NCBI RefSeq assembly: GCF_019457945.1
Contig: NZ_JAHZSU010000001.1
Location: forward strand, 720,484-784,483
DNA from: Ornithinimicrobium laminariae
Lineage (GTDB): Bacteria > Actinomycetota > Actinomycetes > Actinomycetales > Dermatophilaceae
Direction: 5' to 3'
DNA: 64,000 nt
Every line of letters begins with the position of its first letter. The first letter of the stretch is position 1. This document shows, piece by piece, positions 1-8,633 of this stretch. A program made the translations under genes and the position numbers. The notes under the pieces are model-generated. The model made no database searches. It saw only the letters and a program-made list of their open reading frames with translations, and was not told the DNA's origin.

Positions 1-1046
1 AGGAACTCGACGCTCACAACCCGCTGACTGCTCCCCCATTCAAGAAGAATGCCGCCCTCCGGTGTGGGGAACACTCCCGGTCGCTCAATGTCGGCCTCGG
101 TGATCGCGCGGAGAACCGTCTGCGCTGCGTCCAGCGCTACTGGGGAAATCTGCTCAGCACCTGCCCCGTCCCAGTCTGGTCGAAGCGCGGTGAACGTCGC
201 GAGACGATGCCCCCACTCGGTGTCGTCGAATTGAACCTGCTCGACACTTGTGGTTTGCCAGAAGCGGAAAAGCTCGTCGTTCTTAGTCTGTAGCTCTCCG
301 GTAACTCGCGTGAGTGGGCCTTCGGCCGCGTCGTTCACGACCTTCCGGAGGTCGTCGAGGAGCTCGGGGCTGCTCTTGTAATGCCCGGTTAACTGCTGAC
401 CACCCTGCAAAGTAAACCGGTAGGTCATCCTGTCTGTGTCGAGCGCCGTGATCTTCCCTACGAGGCTCTCATCGCTCTTCTGAAGGGCAAATGTGTCTAG
501 CTCAGAGCTGGGCGCGAGAAGGAAATCTTCGGGCGTCAAGAGCGCGCCAACAGCTTCATCTCGGGTCTCTATCGAGATTGTTATCGGCGACGAGCCCGGC
601 GCGTCTGGGTAGTATTCGATCGTCTGTCCCGGCTTCAGTGTGCTGCCGATCTCGGCAACAGTAGATCGGAACGCATAGGACTTTTCTTCTGAGAGCGAAG
701 GCAGGTCGGGAATCTCGGTTCCCGAGTATGCAGCTACCAGGACGGAATCGGCGACATCCTGGGCTTCGAGCTGGTATTCAACATAGGTTTGGTGCTGCTC
801 GAACGCGAGGAAGATGTCGGCGCTGCCTTCGTCAATACGGTCGATCGTCAGACTGACGGAGTTCCACAGGTCAGACGGGACGTCCTCGTTTGGATGCTCT
901 TGCTTCCACTCGGCCTCCGCCGCGATACGAACGATGTCCTGGTACTTCTGCAACTCGACGAGTGAATCGACGGGAAGACGACCGCCATCGAAGCGCGCAC
1001 CTGTCAAGCGAACACGCTTGAACCCGGGTCGCTCTTGATTTTCCAC
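1..1046 (-). CDS. hypothetical protein, truncated by window edge
   Basis: About 348 codons are visible and the gene runs off the left edge. No family is recognised. The GTG start at 1046 is chosen because a TAG stop lies 3 codons upstream in frame and a TAGGAT -10 box ends 6 bases before it. The protein is acidic and mostly charged, with no signal peptide or membrane segment. Near residues 289-337 there is a pattern I know from many uncharacterised actinobacterial proteins: an RPDWDG segment, an ISP-V-LDAA helix, and PTPEGGILLEW. That suggests a shared small C-terminal module, not a known enzyme. It is divergent from the small genes at 1166-1567. Confidence 0.7.
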   Translation of the reverse strand, partial: MENQERPGFKRVRLTGARFDGGRLPVDSLVELQKYQDIVRIAAEAEWKQEHPNEDVPSDLWNSVSLTIDRIDEGSADIFLAFEQHQTYVEYQLEAQDVADSVLVAAYSGTEIPDLPSLSEEKSYAFRSTVAEIGSTLKPGQTIEYYPDAPGSSPITISIETRDEAVGALLTPEDFLLAPSSELDTFALQKSDESLVGKITALDTDRMTYRFTLQGGQQLTGHYKSSPELLDDLRKVVNDAAEGPLTRVTGELQTKNDELFRFWQTTSVEQVQFDDTEWGHRLATFTALRPDWDGAGAEQISPVALDAAQTVLRAITEADIERPGVFPTPEGGILLEWGSSQRVVSVEF

Positions 1047-1052
1047 AGTCTC

Positions 1053-1058
1053 ATCCTA
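1053..1058 (-). promoter_or_regulatory. -10 box of leaderless promoter
   Basis: TAGGAT on the minus strand, 6 bases before the GTG at 1046. It fits the TANNNT-N6/7-start arrangement seen at many genes in this window. No clear -35 box was identified. Confidence 0.5.
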
Positions 1059-1112
1059 GCCGAGGTCTGCTGCACCGATCAGGTTCGACTCGGCTGTGGT
1101 GGCGCTTTCAGC

Positions 1113-1136
1113 GGTGGGCGGCCGGGGCCGCCCACC
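1113..1136. other. perfect 11-bp hairpin in divergent spacer
   Basis: An 11-bp perfect inverted repeat (arms 1113-1123 and 1126-1136, 2-base centre) lies between the divergent genes starting at 1046 and 1166. It is not placed as a terminator for either. It could be an operator-like palindrome or a leader hairpin for the plus-strand pair. Confidence 0.5.
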
Positions 1137-1165
1137 ACGAGGGTTTGTGAGGGGAGGTGAGCACC

Positions 1166-1324
1166 TTGGAAGAGCATGAGTGCGAGTGGTGCGACTCCTT
1201 GGCGGCCTTCGAGTTGGTCGCCGACTGGCACTCGTTCTTGGCATGCGAGGCGCACGACGTACCGCTGTCAGAAGACCCCGTCGCCCACGGGGTGATCATC
1301 CACGAGATCGTCGACAGGCGATAG
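1166..1324 (+). CDS. 52-aa putative zinc-binding mini-protein
   Basis: A TTG start at 1166 is preceded by a strong GGGGAGGTGA ribosome site at 1151-1160, which is what identifies this reading frame. The protein has C6-x2-C9 near the N-terminus and C27-x2-H30 further on, a spacing that could bind one zinc ion like a tiny ribbon or zinc finger. No family is recognised. It ends 15 bases before the next gene, so the two are probably co-transcribed. A zinc role is inference from the Cys/His spacing alone. Confidence 0.55.
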   Translation: MEEHECEWCDSLAAFELVADWHSFLACEAHDVPLSEDPVAHGVIIHEIVDRR

Positions 1325-1339
1325 GCAAGGAGCAAGACC

Positions 1340-1567
1340 ATGGATCAGCAGAGGAAGCCGGACGAAGATCGGGTGAAGCAGATACGCCGACTCATGTCGG
1401 AAGGCGGCGACCGCGCCGTAGAGAAGCGCTTCGGCCCAGAAGCAACGAGCAGCGAGGAGTACAAGGAGGCGCAGCGGCGCAACGAGCAGCAGATGCCACA
1501 CCGTCAGCCGGAGAAGGTGGCTGTCGAACAGGACACGCCTGCGAGCAGTCCGAGCGCGAGCGGGTGA
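1340..1567 (+). CDS. 75-aa hydrophilic hypothetical protein
   Basis: ATG start with an AAGGAG site 10 bases upstream. The protein is very rich in Arg, Glu, Gln and Lys, helical in character, and has no Cys, signal peptide or membrane segment. The last third is Pro/Ser-rich and probably disordered. It follows the small CxxC protein at 1166-1324 and is likely in the same transcript. Function unknown. A further 37-codon GTG frame overlaps its stop (1564-1677), but I do not call it. Confidence 0.5.
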   Translation: MDQQRKPDEDRVKQIRRLMSEGGDRAVEKRFGPEATSSEEYKEAQRRNEQQMPHRQPEKVAVEQDTPASSPSASG

Positions 1568-1831
1568 TCAGGCCCGTAAGCAGCAGGAGCGTGAGCGCGG
1601 AACGTCCCCGAGACGCTGATTTCGCGCAAGAGAAGACCCCCGGAACCTTCGGCTCCGAAAAGGCGCCCCGTTTCTAGCGCGAACACTGTCGGACCTGGAG
1701 CGCAGCGACGCTGACGTGGCGATCTTTGAAAGCTCTCTTGAGGCGGTTTTGGTCGCCCTCACCGGTTGAGATCCTCCCGGCTCATCTGATGCGCCACCCG
1801 GGCGCGGACTGCGCATGTCAGTGCTGCCGCC
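1568..1831. other. intergenic, no gene recognised
   Basis: Only short arginine-rich frames on both strands. I see no convincing start, tRNA or terminator. Up to about 1690 it may be the tail of the small accessory transcript; the rest leads to the helicase promoter. Confidence 0.4.
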
Positions 1832-1837
1832 TAGGCT
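1832..1837 (+). promoter_or_regulatory. -10 box upstream of helicase
   Basis: TAGGCT, 3 bases before the ATG at 1841 and 9 bases before the ATG at 1847. For a leaderless message the spacing favours the second ATG. There is no ribosome binding site before either. Confidence 0.45.
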
Positions 1838-1846
1838 GGGATGCAA

Positions 1847-4159
1847 ATGACAGAAGCAAAGTTTGACCCGCTGCAGGTGCTTGAACACCTAGCTCGCGGT
1901 GACCGCGGCGAACGGCTCGTGCATACCCATGTGGTCCCGGCCCGTGAGGCGCGATTGGCTGAATGGCCCGCCTGGGTGCCGGCCCCGCTGTATGCCGCGT
2001 GGGCCGGCGAAGGCATCACCCACTTGTGGAGTCACCAACGAGCCGTGGCCGACTTCGCGTGGGCCGGGCAACACGTAGTCGTGGCGACCGGAACCGCGTC
2101 GGGGAAGTCGCTCGGCTATCAAACGCCGGTGCTCTCAGCCCTGCACGATGGCCTCGACTCCCCCACCGGGCGAGGCGCCACCGCTCTGTACCTGTCACCG
2201 ACGAAAGCTCTGGCCGGAGATCAAGAAGCGAACCTGCGAGCGCTCGGTATCCCCGGCATTCGCGTCGCCACCTACGACGGTGACACCCCCACGGATGAGC
2301 GCCGGTGGATCCGCGAACACGCACACTACGTGCTGACCAACCCCGACCTGTTGCACTACTCGTTGCTGCCCGGCCACGAACGCTGGGCACCCTTCCTACG
2401 CAAACTTCGGTATGTGGTGGTCGACGAATGCCACATCTACCGCGGGGTGTTCGGCACGCACGTCAGCGCTGTGCTGCGACGGTTGATGCGAGTGGCTGCG
2501 CGTTATGGCGCGTACCCCACGGTGGTGATGGCCTCAGCGACAGTCGCTGACCCCGCCGATCACGCGACGCGCCTGCTGGGCCAACCGGTCACTGCGGTCA
2601 CCGCCGATGGCTCACCTCGCGGCTCGGCGACCTACGTCTTGTGGGAGCCACCGTTAGTTGATGACGGCGTGCGTCGAAGCGCCGTCGCTGAGAGCGCTGG
2701 CCTGCTCTCTGACTTGGTGAGCCGCGATGTGCAGACCGTTGCATTTGCTCGATCCCGAGTCGGCGTCGAGATCGTGGCAGAGATGGCCCGGCACACCCTC
2801 GAATCCGTCGATCCCGACCGCGCCCGCCAGGTCGCTGGCTATCGCGGTGGCTACCTGCCCGAGGAACGCCGCGACCTCGAAGCGGCCCTGCGGACCCGCG
2901 ACCTGTTGGGTCTCTCCGCGACCACCGCGCTGGAGTTGGGCATCGACATTGCCGGGCTCGACGCAGTCCTTATTGCTGGCTGGCCTGGCACGTTGGCCTC
3001 GTTTTGGCAGCAGGCCGGGCGGGCCGGTCGATCCGGCACGGCTTCACTAGCGATCCTGGTCGCTGGCGATGACCCACTGGATCAATACATGCTGCACCAC
3101 CCCGAGCGAGTCTTTGAGCGGCCAGTCGAGGCCAGCGTTTTTGACCCCGAGAACCCGTTCATCCTGACTCCACACCTAGCCGCGGCAGCAGCCGAGATGC
3201 CGCTCACCGCTGAAGACACTCGGTGGTTTGGTGGGCGCGTCCCAGAACTGGCAGACGCACTGGTGCGCGGCGGAGTGCTGCGCAAACGCCCTGGTGGCTG
3301 GTTTTGGGCCCGCATCGACCGGGCCGCGGACCACGTGCAACTACGCAGCGCTGGTGAGCCCGTGCAGATCGTCGAAACTCGCACGGGCAGGATCTTGGGC
3401 ACCGTCGATGGCGCCCGAGCCCACACCACCGTGCACACCGGCGCGGTGTATCTCCATCAAGGCCAGTCGTATGTCATCACTGACCTTGATCTTGAAGGCA
3501 GCAGTGCGATGGCTACCCCGGGCGACCCCGGCTGGAGCACTCAAGCCCTCAGCAACAGCACCTTCACCATCTTGGGCTCCGACGCCACAATGCAGTGGGG
3601 CCCAGCCGACATCAACTGGGGCCGGGTAGAGGTCACCAACCAGGTCACGTCCTTCCTTCGGCGCCTGCCCAGCGGTGAAGTCATCGGTGAACACCCGCTC
3701 GATTTGCCACCAACAACGCTCAAAACTCAAGCAGTGTGGTGGACCTTAGCCGAGGACGAACTAGCACTCGCTGGAGTCGGTGAGGCCAACATACCTGGGG
3801 CTTTGCACGCCGCTGAGCACGCATCGATCGGGCTGCTACCCCTGCTGTCGACCAGTGACCGGTGGGACATCGGCGGTGTCTCCACAGCCCTACATCCGGA
3901 CACGGGCCTGCCCACGGTGATGGTCTATGACGGGTATGCCGGGGGCGCAGGCATCACCAAACGAGGATTCGAGGTGATGGCGACCTGGATCACCGCGACC
4001 CGCGATGCCATTGAGGACTGCCCTTGCGCCTCAGGCTGCCCCTCGTGTGTGCAGTCCCCCAAATGCGGCAACGGCAATGAGCCACTAGACAAGCGCCTGG
4101 CATCCGCGGCCCTTTCCCACCTGCTCAATGGCGCGGCCAACCCTGAGAATCTCCGGTAA
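1847..4159 (+). CDS. DEAD/DEAH-box helicase, MrfA/YprA type with DUF1998 domain
   Basis: ATP-dependent DNA helicase of the family that includes Bacillus subtilis MrfA (YprA), which acts in repair of mitomycin damage. About 770 aa. Visible parts in order: a QxxA-type segment near 63 (SHQRAVADF), Walker A TGTASGKS at 81-88, the Walker B variant DECH at 193-196, a helicase C domain with QQAGRAGRSG near 400, then a long DUF1998 region ending in a cysteine cluster (CPCASGCPSC and a later C, residues about 725-745) that in the family binds zinc. The partner nuclease MrfB is not beside it. The start at 1847 is preferred to 1841 from the -10 spacing. Family assignment is firm; the exact repair role is inferred. 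Confidence 0.88.
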   Translation: MTEAKFDPLQVLEHLARGDRGERLVHTHVVPAREARLAEWPAWVPAPLYAAWAGEGITHLWSHQRAVADFAWAGQHVVVATGTASGKSLGYQTPVLSALHDGLDSPTGRGATALYLSPTKALAGDQEANLRALGIPGIRVATYDGDTPTDERRWIREHAHYVLTNPDLLHYSLLPGHERWAPFLRKLRYVVVDECHIYRGVFGTHVSAVLRRLMRVAARYGAYPTVVMASATVADPADHATRLLGQPVTAVTADGSPRGSATYVLWEPPLVDDGVRRSAVAESAGLLSDLVSRDVQTVAFARSRVGVEIVAEMARHTLESVDPDRARQVAGYRGGYLPEERRDLEAALRTRDLLGLSATTALELGIDIAGLDAVLIAGWPGTLASFWQQAGRAGRSGTASLAILVAGDDPLDQYMLHHPERVFERPVEASVFDPENPFILTPHLAAAAAEMPLTAEDTRWFGGRVPELADALVRGGVLRKRPGGWFWARIDRAADHVQLRSAGEPVQIVETRTGRILGTVDGARAHTTVHTGAVYLHQGQSYVITDLDLEGSSAMATPGDPGWSTQALSNSTFTILGSDATMQWGPADINWGRVEVTNQVTSFLRRLPSGEVIGEHPLDLPPTTLKTQAVWWTLAEDELALAGVGEANIPGALHAAEHASIGLLPLLSTSDRWDIGGVSTALHPDTGLPTVMVYDGYAGGAGITKRGFEVMATWITATRDAIEDCPCASGCPSCVQSPKCGNGNEPLDKRLASAALSHLLNGAANPENLR

Positions 4160-4238
4160 AGTTCTACGGAAATGGTTCGTTGCCAGGCGGAGCCCTGAAT
4201 ACGCACTCGCCCTCCTTATTCGCCTGGAAAGGCTCGTG

Positions 4239-4655
4239 ATGTTCGCCGTCGGACTCATCCTCATTATCTTGGCCATCATTGTGATCGCCTACGTTATTTT
4301 TGCCACTCGCGACCTTGAGGTCCTCACTGTTGACTGGGGCATCGTCCAGACCGACCTCAGCCCCCTGCAGTTGTTCTTCCTGGGCGCGGTGACCGTGCTG
4401 GTCTTGAGCATCGGCAGCGGCATGCTTGGGGTTGGCCTGAAGCGTGCCGGCGCCAAGCGCGCCGAGGTCAAGCGTCTGCGCAAGGAAGTTAAGGCGCAAG
4501 ACCCCGACGCGAAGCAGCCGACCAAGAAGGAACTCAAGGCAGCCGCCAAGCGGGGCGAAGATATTTCGCCCAAGCAGACACCTGCCCAGCCCGAAACGCA
4601 GCAGTTCCCGAAGCAGGACGGCAACACTCCTCCGCCTCCGCCGCCCAACTACTGA
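4239..4655 (+). CDS. LapA-like two-helix membrane protein
   Basis: 138 aa. Two membrane segments are visible (about residues 2-20 and 42-64). They are followed by a basic coiled stretch (KRAEVKRLRKEV) and a Gln/Pro-rich tail with a run of prolines, the layout of LapA-domain (DUF1049) envelope proteins. The start is the ATG at 4239, after GGAAAGG. The longer frame from 4128 would overlap the helicase and adds non-conserved sequence. The gene lies 79 bases downstream of the helicase. Cytoplasmic tail, exact function unknown. Confidence 0.7.
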   Translation: MFAVGLILIILAIIVIAYVIFATRDLEVLTVDWGIVQTDLSPLQLFFLGAVTVLVLSIGSGMLGVGLKRAGAKRAEVKRLRKEVKAQDPDAKQPTKKELKAAAKRGEDISPKQTPAQPETQQFPKQDGNTPPPPPPNY

Positions 4656-4684
4656 GGCGCAGCGACAGGCTAGGACTTAACAAT

Positions 4685-4719
4685 CCGCGAGCGATCGGCA
4701 TCTTGCCGGACGCTCGCGG
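4685..4719 (+). terminator. 9-bp GC-rich hairpin after LapA-like gene
   Basis: Arms 4685-4693 and 4711-4719 pair perfectly, and the loop itself can pair partly (CGGCA with TGCCG). No T-run follows directly. It sits just before the -10 box of the lipoprotein gene, so it may end the upstream transcript or act as a protein-binding palindrome at that promoter. Confidence 0.5.
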
Positions 4720-4721
4720 TG

Positions 4722-4727
4722 TACGTT
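4722..4727 (+). promoter_or_regulatory. -10 box of leaderless promoter (lipoprotein gene)
   Basis: TACGTT, exactly 7 bases before the ATG at 4735. No ribosome site is present between them. Confidence 0.45.
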
Positions 4728-4734
4728 CTCCCAC

Positions 4735-6120
4735 ATGACTTCTAGCGTGAAAGGGGTGGGGTTGGGGCTGGCGGTAGCTGCCCTTTTCGTTGCCGGCTGC
4801 TCCAGCGAGGGCGATGGCCTCGGAGCGCCCGAAGTTAACGCAGCGAGCTCACCCTTGTCAGCAACCACCGAAGACAGTGCGGTGTCCTTGACTGGAGCGC
4901 CGCCCACCACGCTGATTGAGGGCACTGATCCAGTTGATGCCCCGGTGACCAACGCACCACCCGCGCTGGGCGACAGCTACGTTGACCCGGTTTTTGGCAC
5001 GACGATCCACCGCTCGACTGGCGCCAGCCAGGTCGAAGACCGGGAACTGCCCGAATGGGTGCGCCACGAATACTCGAGGCGTCCGGCTTTTAACGCTGAA
5101 GGCACTCGTGTCCTGATGACCAGTTCTAACGGCTGGCTACGGCTCTACAACGTAGCGGACGACGGCTCGATGACCTTCGATCACACGCCGCCAATCGCCA
5201 CGAGCCGTGAAGCCAACTGGCACCCGAGCGACCCCGATGTCTTCACCGTGCTGGGGAACGGCAACGGAGATGTAGCCCTGTGGGACTACGACGCCAGCGT
5301 CCATGAACTCACCAGCCAGAGCGACCTGATGGGCCCGCTGCAAGCAGCTTTTGGCTCAGGCGTCTCCAGCATCACCACGCGCGCCGAAGGCCGCCCCTCG
5401 ACTGACGGCAACACGTGGTGCCTGATGGTGGCCGACCCTTCGGGCAGCATGCTCGGCATCGCTGCCTATGACCGCGCCAATGCTGAACTGCTGGGTTCGC
5501 TGGCCGCGACCGATCAACCTGACCACGTGTCGACTTCGGCAAGTGGCGATTATTGCGTCGTGTCTTGGGCTGGCGACATCAGCAGCACAAGGGCATATCC
5601 GGTGACTTTTGACGAGGACTCCGCTGCAGGCGGTGTCGAACTGCTCAGTGCATCCGAGCACAGCGACACCGCGAGCACCCTAGAGGGCCAAGACGTGCTC
5701 GTAGCCGCTGACTTCACCTCAGGTTTTGTCATCATGGTCGACGTCGTGAACGGCGAGCGCACTAACCTTTTTAGCCTGTATGGCCCCAACTCCTCGGCCA
5801 CATCGCTGCACATCAGCGGTGTAGCGACTGAGCGGCCAGGCTGGGTTGTGGTGAGCTTTTACAACTGCCGGGACAACACGCAGGCACAAGGCTGCGCCCC
5901 AGACACCCAGTGGTTCAACGAGCGAGTGGTTGCTGTTGAATTGGCCAAGGCTCCACGCATCCTTAACCTTGCGCACAACTATTACGGGGATGCGGGCTAC
6001 TTTGCCGAGACGCAGGCGGTGCCCAACCGTGACCTCAGCCAGGTGCTGTTCGCTAGCACTTGGGAATCCACCAACATCGTGGACGTGGCGTCTTATCTGA
6101 TTGACGTGCCGGACTTCTGA
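4735..6120 (+). CDS. secreted lipoprotein, probable beta-propeller
   Basis: 461 aa. A classic lipoprotein signal is visible: hydrophobic residues 7-20, then lipobox VAGC with the acylated Cys at about 22, then a Ser/Thr/Pro-rich linker to about 75. The rest resembles repeated strand blades of the WD/YncE kind (SNGWLRLYNV, NGDVALWDYD, and similar), consistent with a propeller held outside the membrane. No catalytic motif is seen. It converges on the tad pilin-like genes with only 12 bases between. Function unknown; location is well supported. Confidence 0.75.
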   Translation: MTSSVKGVGLGLAVAALFVAGCSSEGDGLGAPEVNAASSPLSATTEDSAVSLTGAPPTTLIEGTDPVDAPVTNAPPALGDSYVDPVFGTTIHRSTGASQVEDRELPEWVRHEYSRRPAFNAEGTRVLMTSSNGWLRLYNVADDGSMTFDHTPPIATSREANWHPSDPDVFTVLGNGNGDVALWDYDASVHELTSQSDLMGPLQAAFGSGVSSITTRAEGRPSTDGNTWCLMVADPSGSMLGIAAYDRANAELLGSLAATDQPDHVSTSASGDYCVVSWAGDISSTRAYPVTFDEDSAAGGVELLSASEHSDTASTLEGQDVLVAADFTSGFVIMVDVVNGERTNLFSLYGPNSSATSLHISGVATERPGWVVVSFYNCRDNTQAQGCAPDTQWFNERVVAVELAKAPRILNLAHNYYGDAGYFAETQAVPNRDLSQVLFASTWESTNIVDVASYLIDVPDF

Positions 6121-6132
6121 GCACCCCGGGCT

Positions 6133-6507
6133 TCAGCCGGATTCGCCGCTGCGTAAACCAGCCCTGGCAGACGCCGTCGCTTGCCCCAGCACCCCAGCAG
6201 ACACCTTGACTTGCACCGTCACTGCGGGCCCGTCGTCCGTTTCGACGACGGCGCACGACGTCATCACCGCGTCGTTGGCATGCACGATGCCCTGGGCCCT
6301 GGCACACACAGCCCCATCGCCGGCAGCGAACACCAACTGTTGAGCTCCCGCCACGGCGGCAAGGTCAGCAGCGGTCCTGGCCTGTGCACTTGCCAACAAC
6401 GCGGACCCGATGGCCAACCCGGCCAGCAGCGCAGCGCATAGAACGCCAATTGCCGCGAGCGCTAGCACCGTCCCCGAGCCGCGCTCACAGCCACCGCTGC
6501 GCATCAC
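6133..6507 (-). CDS. TadE-like secreted/pseudopilin protein (Rv3654c-like)
   Basis: 124 aa, with one N-terminal membrane helix (about residues 12-38) preceded by RGSG, then a small polar domain. It lacks the conserved Glu at +5 expected of a true prepilin cleavage site, as in the mycobacterial Rv3654c-type protein. Its start overlaps the end of the TadE gene at 6504, so it is the last gene of the pilin-like operon 7051-6133. Likely a minor component of Flp/Tad surface structures; this rests on position and topology. Confidence 0.65.
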   Translation of the reverse strand: MMRSGGCERGSGTVLALAAIGVLCAALLAGLAIGSALLASAQARTAADLAAVAGAQQLVFAAGDGAVCARAQGIVHANDAVMTSCAVVETDDGPAVTVQVKVSAGVLGQATASARAGLRSGESG

Positions 6508-6854
6508 AAACCCGGCTCCGTCGGTGCCGTCGCCACCGAGCTAGCGGCTGGCAACCACGACCATCGCTCTGCTGCCTGCACCGTCACGATCACTTGGTCC
6601 TGACCGATCGAGACCGCGACAGTTGCGCCACTCGGAGCGCCTTGGGCGCCCAGAGTCTGCACAACTTCCATTGGCTCACCGCGTGATGCGGCGCGGGCTG
6701 CTACCCGCGCCGCGTCAGCACAGCGCACCTGATCGATGACTAGGCTGAGGCCACTCAGACACATTGCGAGCACCACGACGAGCGCAGGAATCGCCATCGC
6801 TAGCTCAGCGGTCGCCATCCCGGCATCGCGCACGCGACGCTCGCGGTCCATCAC
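6504..6854 (-). CDS. TadE-family pilus assembly protein
   Basis: 116 aa. The signal is AG followed by MATAELAMAIPALV, with Glu at +5 after the Gly, typical of TadE/prepilin-like class III signals. One membrane helix at about residues 16-40 is followed by a DAARVAARAASRGE stretch, which is characteristic of TadE proteins. It overlaps both neighbours by 4 bases. Corresponds in order to mycobacterial Rv3655c. Expected in the membrane as part of the Flp/Tad pseudopilus machinery. Confidence 0.8.
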   Translation of the reverse strand: MMDRERRVRDAGMATAELAMAIPALVVVLAMCLSGLSLVIDQVRCADAARVAARAASRGEPMEVVQTLGAQGAPSGATVAVSIGQDQVIVTVQAAERWSWLPAASSVATAPTEPGL

Positions 6855-7051
6855 GAAGCCACAGACAGAGCGGCCTCAATGACCCCGGTGACCATCGTCT
6901 TGATCCCGCCCGACTTCACGATGGCCAACAGGACCGCCGCGAACGCGCATGCAGCCAGCGTGCCCACTGCATACTCGGCCGTCGTCATTCCTGCTTCCTT
7001 ACGACTAGCCAGGGCGGTATGTACTCGGCGAATGCGGTGTCGAATTTTCAT
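6851..7051 (-). CDS. Flp pilin-like protein, DUF4244
   Basis: 66 aa. The prepilin site is EAG followed by MTTAEYAVGT, with Glu and Tyr at +5/+6 after the Gly, exactly the Flp pattern. A single hydrophobic helix (about 29-48) would form the pilus core. A strong AAGGGGAGC site precedes the ATG at 7051. It is the first gene of the pilin-like operon (Rv3656c equivalent) and is probably the major subunit. The prepilin peptidase is not in the window. Confidence 0.82.
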   Translation of the reverse strand: MKIRHRIRRVHTALASRKEAGMTTAEYAVGTLAACAFAAVLLAIVKSGGIKTMVTGVIEAALSVAS

Positions 7052-7212
7052 CTTTGCTCCCCTTCTCGATGTCGTCCGCTGAAGCGAACGAGCTACGCAC
7101 GGTGGATCCGCTGCGTTGCCTCAACATTCATCGAGATTCGGAGTAGCCCGGAGGTGTCTTAACCCATCTGTGGGCTGAGAAGCGGCTCTCGCGGGGCTGT
7201 GCATACGACGCG

Positions 7213-8427
7213 CTAGCGGGCAGCGATATCCGATCCGGCATGAAAACCGCTGGTCCAGGCATTTTGGAAGTTAAAGCCGCCGGTGATGCCGTCAACATCC
7301 ATGACTTCACCCGCGAAATAAAGGCCCGGGACGAGTTTGCTCTCCATCGTCTTGAAGTTGATCTCCTTGAGCGAGACTCCCCCACAGGTCACGAACTCGT
7401 CCTTGTTGGTGGCCTTGCCGCTGACCCGGAACGCCGCGTTCGTTAACTCGTTGACCAACTTGTTGGCTGCCGCTTTGCCCAACTCAGACCATGTCGTCGT
7501 TTCACCAATGCCGGTGGTCTCGAGAAAACGTAGCCAATGCCGCTTGGTGATCGTCTTGAACGGGCTGCGGGCCGACAGTTGTCGCTTGCCGTCGCTCATC
7601 CGCTTAGCCGCAATCGTCGCAGCTGGATCGCTGTCCGGGAGCCAGTTGACGGTGATGTCGAACTGATAGTCACGCTGCGCTAGTTCACGGGCACCCCACG
7701 CAGAGATTTTGAGGATGCCGGGGCCACTTAAGCCCCAGTGCGTGATCAGCAGCGGGCCGCGGCTCTTGAGTTTGCTCTGCTGGATGCGGACCTCGGCAGG
7801 ATTCACCGACAGGCCCGGCAAGCCGTCGATCCGCGGGTCGTTGATCTTGAAGGTAAAGAGCGATGGCGTGGCTGGTTGAAGGTCATGCCCAAAGCTGGCC
7901 GCGAGGTCAGCGCCGACGGCCAACCGGGTGCCGCCCGTCGCGAGCAAGACCTGATCAGCCGAATAGTTCTTTCCCTTGTTGGTGGACAATTCAAAGATCT
8001 CGCCGTCCTTGGCTAGCGACGTGACACTTTGCGATGTGTGCACCGTGACTCCAGCCGCCTTGGCAGCATTGAGCAATGCGTCAATGATGGTTTGGGAGTT
8101 ATTGGTGACGGGGAACATCCGACCATCGGCCTCCGTCTTCAACTCCACACCGCGGCCAGTGAACCAGGCGATCGTGTCCGCAGCGCTGAAGCGGTTAAAA
8201 GGCCCAATCAAGGCTTTCTCGCCGCGCGGATAGTGGGCGCTTAACTCTCGCGGGTCCATGCAGTCGTGGGTGACATTGCACCGGCCACCGCCAGAAATCT
8301 TGACCTTCTGCAGCAGTTGCACCGTGCGCTCCAAGATCAAGACCGACTTCGTCGAACGCTCAGCGCAGGTGATTGCCGCGAAAACACCCGCGGCGCCGCC
8401 GCCGATCACGATGAGGTCGTAGTGCAT
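7213..8427 (-). CDS. HI0933/YhiN-family flavoprotein oxidoreductase
   Basis: 404 aa. It opens with an FAD-binding dinucleotide fold, MHYDLIVIGGGAAG (GxGxxG at residues 9-14), followed by KVKISGGGRCNVTH, the family signature. It ends with GLYFAGEVMDVDGITGGFNFQ, another family hallmark. The start at 8427 is chosen because a TACAGT box ends 7 bases before it and the fold begins at once; the frame is open to 8460. Substrate unknown. It separates the two halves of the tad locus, an unusual place. Confidence 0.88.
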   Translation of the reverse strand: MHYDLIVIGGGAAGVFAAITCAERSTKSVLILERTVQLLQKVKISGGGRCNVTHDCMDPRELSAHYPRGEKALIGPFNRFSAADTIAWFTGRGVELKTEADGRMFPVTNNSQTIIDALLNAAKAAGVTVHTSQSVTSLAKDGEIFELSTNKGKNYSADQVLLATGGTRLAVGADLAASFGHDLQPATPSLFTFKINDPRIDGLPGLSVNPAEVRIQQSKLKSRGPLLITHWGLSGPGILKISAWGARELAQRDYQFDITVNWLPDSDPAATIAAKRMSDGKRQLSARSPFKTITKRHWLRFLETTGIGETTTWSELGKAAANKLVNELTNAAFRVSGKATNKDEFVTCGGVSLKEINFKTMESKLVPGLYFAGEVMDVDGITGGFNFQNAWTSGFHAGSDIAAR

Positions 8428-8434
8428 GCAGCAA

Positions 8435-8440
8435 ACTGTA
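8435..8440 (-). promoter_or_regulatory. -10 box of leaderless promoter (HI0933-type gene)
   Basis: TACAGT on the minus strand, 7 bases before the ATG at 8427. Confidence 0.45.
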
Positions 8441-8633
8441 GGTGGCTCACGGCTAATCATGGCCCTCGGTGCGACATCGGATCAAACTCCAATCACCCAG
8501 ATCTGTTTCTGGCTCCCCGCACAACTTGGCCTATCACCCCGCAAAAGAGAAAAACACTAAATAGCCTGGGACCCCTTGACGAAGCGTTGTAGAGTCGAGT
8601 CATTTCCCGCGACAGTCCCCGAAAGGTTCATCA

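Noticed and set aside
1564..1677. 37-codon GTG frame overlapping the stop of the 75-aa gene
   Set aside because: The 4-base overlap looks like translational coupling, but there is no family likeness and base composition alone can explain the open frame.
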